18,533 nucleotides of DNA from CAYOVG01 sp964407285 (GCA_964407285.1 CAYOVG010000109.1:1-18533); one strand, 5' to 3'. Shown: positions 8,303-15,823, counted from the stretch's first letter. Numbers and translations are program-made. Notes: generated by a model from the letters alone, not told the origin.

Positions 8303-8575
8303 ATGAAAACGAAAATCATCGCCGTTGCCCTGTCGATGGCCGCCCTATTTGCATCCGCGGCGCCGTCCTTTGCAGCAGACAATCAAATCCCGCGGCGGCA
8401 GGGGATCGAAGCGGCAAGGGAGAAGTACAACGCCCTCAAAAGCAGAGAAAAATATTTCATAAAAATGAGAGATGAATCCCGGAATGACCAGCAGCGCGAC
8501 TTCTGGAACATGCAGATCGAAAGGATCCGGAAGTCCGAAAATAGAATACAAGACATATTGGAGAAAGGCAAGTAG
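8303..8575 (+). CDS. Small secreted, charged helical protein of unknown function
   Basis: This 90-residue protein has a clear Sec signal peptide: basic MKTK, hydrophobic core VALSMAALFASAA, and probable cleavage after SFA at about residue 25. The mature part of about 65 residues is almost entirely charged helix (EAAREKYNALKSREKYF then IERIRKSENRIQDIL) with no Cys, so it is likely a periplasmic helical or coiled-coil protein. A strong AGGAG site sits 5 bases before ATG 8303. It shares its upstream region with the haem chemoreceptor, which makes a functional link possible but unproven. I do not recognise a family. Confidence 0.8.
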   Translation: MKTKIIAVALSMAALFASAAPSFAADNQIPRRQGIEAAREKYNALKSREKYFIKMRDESRNDQQRDFWNMQIERIRKSENRIQDILEKGK

Positions 8576-8587
8576 TACATCGGACCG

Positions 8588-8608
8588 GAAGCGGCTTCGA
8601 GCCGCTTT
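8588..8608 (+). terminator. Hairpin after the small secreted protein gene
   Basis: aagcggc (8589-8595), loop TTCGA, then gccgctt (8601-8607) form a perfect 7-bp stem 13 bases after the stop codon. The downstream sequence lacks a real T-run, so it is either a weak terminator or an mRNA-stabilising hairpin. It lies between this gene and rsmG. Confidence 0.45.
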
Positions 8609-8639
8609 CGCCTGTACTGCTTGAACGAAAGGTATTTCG

Positions 8640-9341
8640 GTGGAGTACGGACGTCGCGAGTTTGTCGAGCAGCTCGTCGGCCTTTCGGGGGAGCGCGGGG
8701 TCGGGCTTTCCGAAGAGCAGGCGGAGCTGTGCTTCGAACATGTCAAATTGATGCTGGAGTGGAACCGGACGACGAACCTGACCAGGATCACGGATATGAG
8801 GGAAATCCTGGTCAAACACCTCCTGGATTCTCTCATTCCGGCGCTATGGGTCCCCCACGAAACCGGCCTGTCCCTCGACGTGGGCGCCGGAGCGGGGTTT
8901 CCCGGTGTGCCGCTCAAGGTCCTTCGCCCCGGCCTCGATATGGTTTTGCTCGATTCGAGCAGAAAGAAGGTGAGCTTTCTCCGGGTGCTCCTGGCGCGAC
9001 TCGGTTTGCGCGGCATCAGGGCCGCGCAGGGGAGGTGGGAGGATTTGGACGGCCTGGAGGGCGGCAAAACGAAAGGACCCTACCGCCTCATCACCATGCG
9101 CGCCGTTCGGTTGGAAGCAAACCATCTGAAGACGCTCGCTTCCGGGTCCCTCGAACCCGGGGGTATATTCGCGTGGTGGAGCGGTCCCGGTGAAGGAAAG
9201 GCGGAAACGAAGGAGGAGGCCGCCGGGGCTCTTTCCGATACCGGAGAAATGGAGTATATGGGCTGCCGGGATTACAGGCTTCCATGGGTGGAAGCCTCGC
9301 GCCGGCTCCTGCTGTGGCGACTACCGCTTCGCGAGGACTAG
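8640..9341 (+). CDS. rsmG: 16S rRNA (guanine-N7) methyltransferase RsmG (GidB)
   Basis: This 233-residue cytoplasmic enzyme should methylate N7 of G527 in 16S rRNA using S-adenosylmethionine. Family features are plain: LEWNRTTNLTRITD at about residues 39-52, KHLLDSL, the SAM-binding loop D80-V-G-A-G-A-G-F-P-G (80-89), VLLDSSRKKVSFL, and the acidic GRWEDL region. The start is GTG at 8640 with an AAAGG site 7 bases upstream. The C-terminal ~40 residues (from WWSGPGEGKAE) are less conserved but of usual length. rsmG often lies with gidA or parAB near the origin. Here it is isolated between a secreted-protein gene and a TonB receptor, so that neighbourhood is not kept. Confidence 0.95.
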   Translation: MEYGRREFVEQLVGLSGERGVGLSEEQAELCFEHVKLMLEWNRTTNLTRITDMREILVKHLLDSLIPALWVPHETGLSLDVGAGAGFPGVPLKVLRPGLDMVLLDSSRKKVSFLRVLLARLGLRGIRAAQGRWEDLDGLEGGKTKGPYRLITMRAVRLEANHLKTLASGSLEPGGIFAWWSGPGEGKAETKEEAAGALSDTGEMEYMGCRDYRLPWVEASRRLLLWRLPLRED

Positions 9342-9367
9342 ACCGTTTCGCGGATGGAGCAGGTCCG

Positions 9368-9400
9368 CCGCGGGCAGCCGCACAACGGCTGCCCCCGCGG
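9368..9400. terminator. Strong hairpin between convergent rsmG and TonB receptor genes
   Basis: gggcagccg (9372-9380), loop CACAA, and cggctgccc (9386-9394) form 9 bp. After a two-base CC bulge the stem continues with four more GC pairs (9368-9371 with 9397-9400). It is the only structure in the ~100-base convergent gap, so a shared, bidirectional transcription end is likely. No T-run is present on either strand. Confidence 0.5.
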
Positions 9401-9444
9401 TCCCACGATCCGCACGCGCAATCCGCAATGCGGACCGGGCAGAC

Positions 9445-11304
9445 CTAAAATTCGAAGCTCACCCCTCCTTCGAACCATCGCCCCGGTTGAGGATTGCCGT
9501 AATTGTACAGGTAGCCGGAATCGGTAAGATTGTATACGGCCAGGAAGACGCTGAAAGCACGACCGGACTCCCGGAGGGGTACCCTCAACCTCGCCAGGTA
9601 ATCGAAAGTGAACACTTCGTCGTGCGTCTCCGGGTAGCTGGAATTGTTGTCTATGAACCGTCCCACCAGGGATTGAGTCAGCCACTTGTAGGTATGGGAA
9701 GCCGTGGTGTCGAGAAATACCCTGGGGACATCTTCGATCACCTCCCCGGTAGCGCTGTCGCGGGCGTCGACGAAGCTCCCCCCGAACGAGAGGGCCAGTC
9801 CGCAATCGAATTTGGTCCCGATCCGGCCCTCGACTCCCTGCCGTACCGCCTCGTCGATGTTTTCCATCTTTCTTGTCGCGCGGTTGTAGCGTATCAGGTT
9901 GTCCACTTCGGTGCGGAAAAGGTTCAGGCTTACCTTGAGAAACTTAAGGGGGGCCGCTTCGGCTCCCACCTGGTAGTTGATTCCGGTCTCCGCCTCGAGG
10001 TCCTCGTTGCCGTAAACGGGGTCATGCACCCATGCTCCCGGAGGGGCGGAAAAACCCCTGGCTACCTGGGCCTTGATGAGAGCGGAGGCCCACGGAAGAT
10101 GGTAGACCGCACCGGCCGAGGGGCTGATCTCCGAGCCGAAGTCGTAGTTCCGGTCGTAGCGGATGCCGCCGGTGAACGTGAAATCTCCCAGGTTGAAGCT
10201 GTCATTGGCGTAGGCGGCCCAGTTCCCCGAGTTGTACTTTCTCGTAAAGGAGCTGAATTCATACGTTCCCCAATCCCCGTCCAGGCCGAACAGGAACCGG
10301 TTCACGTCCTTGACGTCCCATGTTATCCGGCTGCTCATCCCCCACGTCTGTTCTTCATAGTCGAAAAAGTTGACGGTCCGGGTCGGAAACACCTCATCGA
10401 CCGATCCTTCGAATTGCTGATGCCGTCCTTCGATGGAAAAGGCTACGCCGTCGGAAACCACCGTGTCGTAGAGCAGGCGCTGGTAGGAGCGCTGCTTGTT
10501 TCCATGCTGCCAGAATTCGGGACTGTAAAACGTTTTCGGAGCCTTGTCGGTCCCCTCGTTGTAGCTGTAAACGAAATTCAGCCGGCTCGATTCGCCCACG
10601 TAACAGTTGAACTTGCTGTAGACGGCCTCCTGCCTGAAGCCGCTGTATTCCTCGAATCCCTGGCTCTGGTCGTGGGCGACCGAAAGAAGGTACCCCAGCC
10701 GGTCCGCCGTCCCGCTTACCGTTCCCCGGTTCTTCCAGGTATCGAACTGCCCGTAGGATGTCTGGACATTGCCGCTGAAGGGCCTGGCGGGGTTCGGCTC
10801 CTTGGTGATGATGTTGATCACGCCGCCCAGGGACGACCCCCAGGTGGAGGATGCCGCCCCCTTGTATACTTCTATGCGCTCGACGGACTCCAGGGGGAGA
10901 AAAGACAGGTCGGTCATGGGATTGGCAAGAAGATTCAGCGGGACCCCATCCTGGTACACGGCTACCTGCCGCACACTGGACCCCTGAATGGTCGCGGTCG
11001 CCTGACTCCTTAATCCGCCGGTCAGCTCGATGAAAACGCCGGGCAGATACTGCAACGCCTCGGCGACGTTCGAAGCCGGTATTTTCTCCATATCTTTCCT
11101 GGTTAGGACGTCGATGTTGGCCGCGACGTCCTCCTTCAGGGTCTGCTGGCGCGTATAACTGAACACGATTTCAGGTCTATCCGCTTCACTGAAGCTGACC
11201 GGATCATCCACCGCGGCAACGGAAAGAGGATAAGCGCAAAGCAATAACAGCACGGCGATACGGCTCAAGCGGGGCATTTCGATTTTACCTGTTAAGTCTT
11301 TCAT
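9445..11304 (-). CDS. TonB-dependent outer-membrane receptor (BtuB/CirA-like)
   Basis: This 619-residue outer-membrane channel imports a scarce ligand using TonB energy. Signal peptide is about residues 1-32 (hydrophobic RIAVLLLLCAYPLSVAA). A probable TonB box follows (EIVFSYTR), then the plug domain with typical elements NVAEALQYLPGV, QVAVYQDGVPLN, VERIEVYKGAASSTWGSSLG and GVINIITK. The rest is a 22-strand-type barrel rich in aromatic residues, ending GGVSFEF with the terminal Phe needed for barrel assembly. I chose ATG 11304, with AGGTGA upstream; an in-frame GTG at 11313 or an ATG 12 codons downstream of it are alternatives. No transporter or ligand-synthesis gene adjoins it, so the substrate (cobalamin, siderophore or other) is open. 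A plus-strand frame covering 9190-11013 is its shadow. Confidence 0.93.
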   Translation of the reverse strand: MKDLTGKIEMPRLSRIAVLLLLCAYPLSVAAVDDPVSFSEADRPEIVFSYTRQQTLKEDVAANIDVLTRKDMEKIPASNVAEALQYLPGVFIELTGGLRSQATATIQGSSVRQVAVYQDGVPLNLLANPMTDLSFLPLESVERIEVYKGAASSTWGSSLGGVINIITKEPNPARPFSGNVQTSYGQFDTWKNRGTVSGTADRLGYLLSVAHDQSQGFEEYSGFRQEAVYSKFNCYVGESSRLNFVYSYNEGTDKAPKTFYSPEFWQHGNKQRSYQRLLYDTVVSDGVAFSIEGRHQQFEGSVDEVFPTRTVNFFDYEEQTWGMSSRITWDVKDVNRFLFGLDGDWGTYEFSSFTRKYNSGNWAAYANDSFNLGDFTFTGGIRYDRNYDFGSEISPSAGAVYHLPWASALIKAQVARGFSAPPGAWVHDPVYGNEDLEAETGINYQVGAEAAPLKFLKVSLNLFRTEVDNLIRYNRATRKMENIDEAVRQGVEGRIGTKFDCGLALSFGGSFVDARDSATGEVIEDVPRVFLDTTASHTYKWLTQSLVGRFIDNNSSYPETHDEVFTFDYLARLRVPLRESGRAFSVFLAVYNLTDSGYLYNYGNPQPGRWFEGGVSFEF

Positions 11305-11380
11305 GGCGTTCACCTACGTCCGTCTTCCCGTTGGGGCCTTCGTTCCATTCCCGCGCCCTGACGTTTTTCCGCGTCCGGTC

Positions 11381-11397
11381 CGGGGCCCATCGCCCCG
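11381..11397 (-). promoter_or_regulatory. GC-rich hairpin in the TonB receptor leader
   Basis: cggggc and gccccg form a perfect 6-bp stem around a 5-base loop, about 80 bases upstream of the receptor start. It may be part of a larger structured leader. Confidence 0.35.
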
Positions 11398-11431
11398 AGG
11401 GCTGAACTCCGGCGCACCTGAATCCACGCAA

Positions 11432-11445
11432 CCATGGCGCCATGG
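11432..11445. other. Perfect 14-base palindrome
   Basis: ccatggcgccatgg reads identically on both strands. It lies about 130 bases upstream of the TonB receptor start and could be a dimeric-repressor operator or part of leader structure. No regulator gene is adjacent. Confidence 0.4.
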
Positions 11446-11762
11446 CGGATATACACCGGCCGGCCCGACGGGCGCGGAGCGAACCTCGCCGTCGAGACGG
11501 ATCGGAGACCGGTATCATAATCTTCTGTTATTAAAATGACATGGAAGCCATATATTGGATCATCCGGTAGAAACCAGCCCTATCAAAATAGCATGGAGTG
11601 AATGTCCAGTCACGAAAATATTATCTTTCCGGAAAAAAAGCACATGCAGCCGCCGGCAATGCCGAATGCGCCCCGTACCCGCCCGAGTTCGACGAATTCG
11701 AGCCTTCGTCCGCTCCCGTAGGGGAAACACGGTCGAGGTCCCCCGCATCGCAACTCTGCGGC

Positions 11763-11791
11763 TTGACCGCAATACCATGAACCAGTATACA
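11763..11791 (+). promoter_or_regulatory. Sigma70-type promoter for the nucleoside phosphorylase
   Basis: TTGACC (11763-11768) and TATACA (11786-11791) are exactly 17 bases apart, matching 5/6 and 4/6 of the consensus. Transcription would start near 11798, giving an ~80-base leader. This supports the start codon at 11881 over the in-frame ATG at 11791. Confidence 0.5.
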
Positions 11792-11880
11792 TGAACCTGC
11801 ACCTGTATGCTGTGACCGTTCACCGGAGACATTTTCCAGACGCCTTTATTCGATGCCCTGGCAAGAGGGGAAGGAAGCAG

Positions 11881-12702
11881 ATGGATCAATTTCGGAAAGA
11901 AGTGGAGATATCGACGGCATTCATCCGCGAGCGGCTGGGCTCCCGGCCCGACATCGCCTTGATACTGGGAACGGGTCTCGGCGGAGTCGCGGAAGCCATG
12001 GATAAGGACGTTGTAATTCCTTACGACCAGATCCCGCATTTCCCGGTTTCGACGGTCCAGAGCCACCATGGCCGGTTGCTGTGCGGCCGTTGGGGAGGGA
12101 AGCCCCTTCTGGCCATGCAGGGCCGTTTTCACCTGTACGAAGGCTATACGCCGCGCCAGATCTCTTTTCCCATACGGGTCATGGCGGCCCTGGGGGTGAA
12201 GACGCTGCTCCTTTCCAACGCCGCGGGCGGGCTGGACCCCAGGTTCCGTCCGGGAGACCTCATGCTCATCATCGACCATATCAACATGACCGGCCGTAAT
12301 CCCCTCATCGGCCCGAACGTCGATGATTGGGGACCCAGGTTTCCGGACATGACGGAGCCCTACAGCCGCCGCCTGCGGGAGATTGCCGTCGAGACGGCCC
12401 TTTCCGAGAGAATTTTGCTGCACCAGGGGGTCTTCGTCGGCGTCGTGGGGCCGAACCTCGAAACCGCGGCGGAGACCCGGTTCCTCAGGCAAATCGGCGC
12501 GGATGCCGTCGGGATGTCCGTCATAATGGAAAACATCACGGCGGTGCACGCGGGTATGAACGTCATGGGAATCTCGGTGATCTCGAATGTGAACCTGCCG
12601 GACTACTACCTCCCCGTCCCGCTGGACGAAATCATCGCCACGGCGGAAAAGGCCGGTCCCGAGCTCATGCGCCTGCTGGCGAAGATCCTGGAACGTATCT
12701 AG
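11881..12702 (+). CDS. Purine nucleoside phosphorylase family, probable 5'-methylthioinosine phosphorylase
   Basis: This 273-residue member of the trimeric PNP/MTAP family cleaves a purine nucleoside with phosphate to a free base and a pentose-1-phosphate. Motifs in order: phosphate loop G30-T-G-L-G-G35, H62-H63-G-R65, GRFHLYEGY, LLLSNAAGGLD, PNLE with E194, GMS with M212, and N236 in VISN. E194 and N236 correspond to the residues that bind 6-oxopurines. The His that contacts the ribose 5'-OH in PNPs (HDEV- or HEEV-type motif, 12 residues after the Asn in Bacillus PNP) is Leu248 here (PLDEI), favouring a hydrophobic 5'-methylthio group. Two deaminase genes of the same pathway follow, which fits methylthioinosine as substrate. 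ATG 11881 has AGGGGAAGGA upstream; an earlier in-frame ATG at 11791 overlaps the promoter. Ordinary inosine/guanosine phosphorylase is the alternative. Confidence 0.9.
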   Translation: MDQFRKEVEISTAFIRERLGSRPDIALILGTGLGGVAEAMDKDVVIPYDQIPHFPVSTVQSHHGRLLCGRWGGKPLLAMQGRFHLYEGYTPRQISFPIRVMAALGVKTLLLSNAAGGLDPRFRPGDLMLIIDHINMTGRNPLIGPNVDDWGPRFPDMTEPYSRRLREIAVETALSERILLHQGVFVGVVGPNLETAAETRFLRQIGADAVGMSVIMENITAVHAGMNVMGISVISNVNLPDYYLPVPLDEIIATAEKAGPELMRLLAKILERI

Positions 12703-12722
12703 CGGTGACGAATTCATGGAGC

Positions 12723-12754
12723 GATGCCTCGGCATTCCCTTGCCGATGTGCATC
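12723..12754 (+). terminator. Bulged hairpin after the phosphorylase gene
   Basis: tcggca (12729-12734) pairs with tgccga (12741-12746), and outside a bulge gatgc (12723-12727) pairs with gcatc (12750-12754). It starts 20 bases after the stop codon. No T-run follows, so termination is uncertain and read-through into the deaminase genes is possible. Confidence 0.35.
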
Positions 12755-12772
12755 CACGGGAGCCCGGGAACG

Positions 12773-12814
12773 AACGAACCCGTAACTCGCAACCCGTAAC
12801 CCGCAACCCGTAAC
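12773..12814. repeat. Three tandem copies of a 14-base repeat
   Basis: Units aacgaacccgtaac, tcgcaacccgtaac and ccgcaacccgtaac lie head to tail and end just before the ribosome site of the first deaminase. An inverted copy of the core is at 6540-6553, so this is a dispersed repeat, not a local accident. Confidence 0.75.
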
Positions 12815-12826
12815 CAAGGAGTAAGC

Positions 12827-14188
12827 GTGGTACTAAACGAAACCGGTGGAGAGAGAGCAGGCGATCCAGGTCGGGGACCTCGGGATGCCGACATTCTAAT
12901 CGTGAACGGGCGCGTCCTCACCCTCAATCGGGCCAATGATTCGTACGAGAGGGGCGCGGTCGCGATCCATGCCGGGAAAATCGTCGCCGTGGGCCCGGCC
13001 GGGGAGCTTCAGGGCCGGTTCAAGGCCCGCAAGGTGCTCGACGCCGACGGGTGCGTGGTGATGCCGGGGCTCATCAACGCCCACACCCACGCGGCCATGA
13101 CGCTCTTCCGGGGGCTTGCGGACGACCTCCCCCTCATGGAATGGCTCCACGACCACATCTTTCCGGCGGAGCAGAAGCTCCGGTCCGATTGGGTCTACTG
13201 GGGAACGCTGCTCGCGTGTGCGGAGATGATCCTCTCGGGAACCACCACTTTCTGCGACATGTACCTGTTCGAGGACAAGGTGGCCGAAGCCGCCGGGGCC
13301 GCCGGAATGCGAGCGCTGGTGGGCGAGGTGCTCTACGATTTCCCGTCGCCGCACTACGGACCCGTCGAAAACGGCCTCCGGTTCACCGAGGACCTGATCC
13401 GACAGTGGGAAGGCGACCCGCTCGTCCGAATCGCCGTCGAACCGCACGCGCTCTTCACCTGCTCGCCGGACCTCCTGGAGCGCTGCCGCGACATCGCCGA
13501 CCGCCACAACGTCCCCCTCATCATTCACCTTTCCGAAACGGAAGCGGAAGTCGGGCAGATCCTGGAGACGTACGGCCGCCGCCCCGTGGCCCACGCCGAC
13601 GCGCTGGGACTCCTCGGGCCGAGGCTCCTCGCCGACCACTGCGTCGCGCTCGACGACGCGGACATGGAACTGCTGGCTTCACGCGGCGTGCACGTGGCCC
13701 ACAACCCCGAGAGCAATATGAAGCTCTCCTCGGGAATCGCCCCCGTTCCCCGGCTCCTCGAAATGGGGGTCAACGTGGCGCTCGGGACCGACGGCTGCGC
13801 CAGCAACAACGACCTGGACCTCTTCGGCGAGATGGATACCTGCGCCAAGCTGCACAAAGTGGCCACCCTGGAGCCCACTACCCTCCCGGATGAATCCGTG
13901 CTGTGCATGGCCACGGGAAACGGGGCGGCGGCCCTGGGCCTGGGCGGCCAAACCGGGGAACTCTCCCCCGGGATGCTCGCCGACTGCATCGTCGTGGATT
14001 TCCGCAAGCCGCACCTCACGCCCATGTACGAACCCGTGAGTCACCTGGTCTATGCCGCTCGCGGCTCCGACGTGCTACACAGCATCATTCACGGCAGGCT
14101 GGTCATGGAAGACCGGAAGCTCCTCACCATCGATATCGAAGAGGTAATGGCCAATGTCCGAGGCATCGCCCGCATCATCAGGCCCTGA
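12827..14188 (+). CDS. mtaD: 5-methylthioadenosine/S-adenosylhomocysteine deaminase, paralogue 1
   Basis: This 453-residue amidohydrolase-superfamily enzyme should convert 5'-methylthioadenosine or S-adenosylhomocysteine to the inosine analogue plus ammonia in the cytoplasm. Metal and catalytic residues are all visible: H86-T-H88 (AHTHAAMTLFRGLADDLPL), H207 (EPHALFTC), H234 and E237 (IHLSETEAEV), H271 (DHCVAL) and D322 (GTDGCASNNDLDLF). NPESNMKLSSGIAP is typical of this deaminase subgroup. The GTG start at 12827 has a full AAGGAG site. It follows the phosphorylase by 124 bases, and its 3' end overlaps the start of the second deaminase by 35 bases. Related members also act on 5'-deoxyadenosine, so the true substrate is not settled by sequence. 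Confidence 0.92.
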   Translation: MVLNETGGERAGDPGRGPRDADILIVNGRVLTLNRANDSYERGAVAIHAGKIVAVGPAGELQGRFKARKVLDADGCVVMPGLINAHTHAAMTLFRGLADDLPLMEWLHDHIFPAEQKLRSDWVYWGTLLACAEMILSGTTTFCDMYLFEDKVAEAAGAAGMRALVGEVLYDFPSPHYGPVENGLRFTEDLIRQWEGDPLVRIAVEPHALFTCSPDLLERCRDIADRHNVPLIIHLSETEAEVGQILETYGRRPVAHADALGLLGPRLLADHCVALDDADMELLASRGVHVAHNPESNMKLSSGIAPVPRLLEMGVNVALGTDGCASNNDLDLFGEMDTCAKLHKVATLEPTTLPDESVLCMATGNGAAALGLGGQTGELSPGMLADCIVVDFRKPHLTPMYEPVSHLVYAARGSDVLHSIIHGRLVMEDRKLLTIDIEEVMANVRGIARIIRP

Positions 14189-15566
14189 TCGCTCCCGCCG
14201 CGCGCCGGGTCCCGATCCGGGACCGTCCGGGGGAGCTTCTCCGACTCCGAAGCTGGTGGACTGGCTGCTCACCGGCGCCGACTGGGTGGTTACCTGCGAC
14301 GAGTCCATGCGGTGCATCCCGTCGGGGGCGCTCGCCATGGACGGCGACTCGCTCGTCGCGGTGGGACCGTCCGAGGAACTCCGGCCCCTCTTCCGAGGGC
14401 GGCGGGAGATGGACCTGAAAGGCTGCCTGGTGCTCCCGGGACTCGTCAACACCCACACCCATGCCGCCATGACGTGCTTCCGCGGCATGGGGAGCGACCT
14501 GCCGCTCCTTCGCTGGCTCCATGAAATCATCTTTCCCGCCGAGAGCGCCCATGTGAACCCCGGCATGGTCTATCACGGGACCCTCCTGGCCGCCGTCGAA
14601 GCGCTCTCCGGGGGGACCACCACCCTCTGCGACGGATATTTTTTCGAGGAATCCGCCGCACGGGCCGCAATCGACTCCGGCATCCGGGCCGTGCTCGGCC
14701 AGGGCATCCTGGACTTCCCCACGCCGGACAACCCCGACCCCGCCGAATCCCGGCGACGCACCGAGGACTTCCTCGCCGCTTTTCCCTCCGGAGAACCCCG
14801 CGTCCGCCCTTCCCTCTTCTGCCACGCGCCCTACACCTGCGGACCCGATACCTTGCAGTGGGTGAAGGAACTCTGCCGCAGCCGCGGCATTCTCTTCCAG
14901 ATCCATCTTTCCGAAACCGCATCCGAGGTGCGGGATATCCTGCGGCTCCACGGCAAGCGTCCCGTCCCCTATCTCGACTCCTTGGGGATACTCGACGCTA
15001 TGACCCTGTGCGCGCACGGCATATGGCTCGATGAATCTGAAATCGAGATCCTCGCCGGGCGCGGAGCCGGCATCTCCCACAATCCGGAGAGCAACATGAA
15101 ACTCGCCTCGGGCGTCGCCCCGGTTTCGCAACTGCTGGCCGCGGGCGTGCCCGTGGGGCTCGGTACGGACGGGGCGGCCAGCAACAACAACCTGGACCTG
15201 TTCGCCGAGATGGGAATGGCGGCCCGGCTCGAAAAGGTGTTCCGCAAGGACCCGAGCGCATGCCCGGCCCACCAGGCGCTCCGGATGGCCACCCTGGGAG
15301 GGGCCCGCACCCTAGGCATGGAGGACGCCGTCGGGAGCCTGGAAGCCGGAAAAAGGGCGGACGTGATAGCCGTCGATCTCAACCAGCCCCACCTCACTCC
15401 CCTCTACAATCCCGTCTCCCACCTCGTCTACGCCGTAAAGGCCGGCGACGTCCGCCACGTGTGGGTAAACGGCCGCCGGGTCGTCGAAGCCGGACGCGTC
15501 CTCACGACCGACGTTCCGGCCCTGATCGCGGAGGTGCGCAGCATCCTCGTCGGTGAAAACGGATAG
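14154..15566 (+). CDS. mtaD: 5-methylthioadenosine/S-adenosylhomocysteine deaminase, paralogue 2
   Basis: This 470-residue amidohydrolase is clearly homologous to the gene before it and forms a tandem pair. Active-site residues are complete: H101-T-H103 (NTHTHAAMTCFRGMGSDLP), H224 (CHAPYTCG), H251 and E254 (IHLSETASEV), H288 (AHGIWL) and D339 (GTDGAASNNNLDLF). The first ~30 residues are a Ser/Pro/Gly-rich extension absent from paralogue 1. ATG 14154 lies inside the end of paralogue 1 with GAGGT about 9 bases upstream, so translational coupling is likely. A shorter start near KLVDW would remove the extension. The pair differs around several active-site-adjacent residues (EPHALF versus CHAPYT), so substrate division (MTA, SAH or 5'-deoxyadenosine) is plausible. 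Confidence 0.9.
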   Translation: MSEASPASSGPDRSRRAPGPDPGPSGGASPTPKLVDWLLTGADWVVTCDESMRCIPSGALAMDGDSLVAVGPSEELRPLFRGRREMDLKGCLVLPGLVNTHTHAAMTCFRGMGSDLPLLRWLHEIIFPAESAHVNPGMVYHGTLLAAVEALSGGTTTLCDGYFFEESAARAAIDSGIRAVLGQGILDFPTPDNPDPAESRRRTEDFLAAFPSGEPRVRPSLFCHAPYTCGPDTLQWVKELCRSRGILFQIHLSETASEVRDILRLHGKRPVPYLDSLGILDAMTLCAHGIWLDESEIEILAGRGAGISHNPESNMKLASGVAPVSQLLAAGVPVGLGTDGAASNNNLDLFAEMGMAARLEKVFRKDPSACPAHQALRMATLGGARTLGMEDAVGSLEAGKRADVIAVDLNQPHLTPLYNPVSHLVYAVKAGDVRHVWVNGRRVVEAGRVLTTDVPALIAEVRSILVGENG

Positions 15567-15823
15567 AGGATAGAACGGGACCGGCCGGCGCCGTCGCTTT
15601 CCGAAAAATTCTGGCCACGATGCGGCTGTGATGCTTAGATTTTATGAAATGGACCCTTGCCCGGACGAATGCATGCTTCCGCAAGGCGGCGGGCAATTCC
15701 TTCGGAGGGAGAACCGGAGGCGGTCCGGGCCGGAGAACCGGATGAATCCAGTCCGCGCCATATCTATGAAATCTATCGGAAAACCGGTGATTTTCCGAAT
15801 CACCGGGGAGAGGATCGAAGCCC
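15567..15823. other. Spacer, no gene seen
   Basis: These 257 bases lie between the second deaminase and the next small gene. A plus-strand frame starting at 15628 runs through into the small gene in another phase and resembles nothing known. Apart from the hairpin at 15784-15806 I see no structure. Confidence 0.6.
15784..15806 (+). promoter_or_regulatory. Hairpin abutting a ribosome-binding site
   Basis: ccggtgatt (15784-15792), loop TTCCG, and aatcaccgg (15798-15806) form a perfect 9-bp stem. The ribosome site GGAGAGGA of the gene at 15824 begins immediately after it. This could tune translation or protect the mRNA 5' end. Confidence 0.55.

Larger units (their letters stand above)
11305..11880. 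other. Divergent spacer: receptor leader and phosphorylase promoter
   Basis: These 576 bases separate the minus-strand TonB receptor from the plus-strand phosphorylase. The receptor-proximal 200 bases are GC-rich and hold a hairpin (11381-11397) and a 14-base perfect palindrome (11432-11445). The AT-rich centre at 11510-11560 has a minus-strand TATGAT (11514-11519) without a clear -35. The right part holds a good promoter (11763-11791). I searched the receptor leader by eye for cobalamin riboswitch boxes and found no convincing set. No gene is supported; a 60-codon frame at 11598-11780 has no family resemblance. Confidence 0.6.

Noticed and set aside
9190..11013. A 607-codon plus-strand open frame
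   Set aside because: It runs antisense through the TonB-dependent receptor, starts inside rsmG, and its translation shows no domain; GC-rich codon bias leaves the opposite strand open.
11305..11540. A cobalamin riboswitch before the TonB receptor
   Set aside because: I could not find the conserved boxes in the right order by eye; only generic GC-rich hairpins are visible.
11791..11880. An N-terminal extension of the phosphorylase from an ATG at 11791
   Set aside because: The ATG overlaps the -10 element of a good promoter and lacks a ribosome site, while 11881 has a strong one and matches the family's N-terminus.
14178..15272. A 364-codon minus-strand open frame
   Set aside because: It is antisense to the second deaminase, whose metal-binding residues are all in the plus frame.
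15612..15627. A sigma54-like element (GG and GC 10 bases apart)
   Set aside because: Only the two invariant dinucleotides and a few flanking bases match, which is expected by chance in GC-rich DNA.
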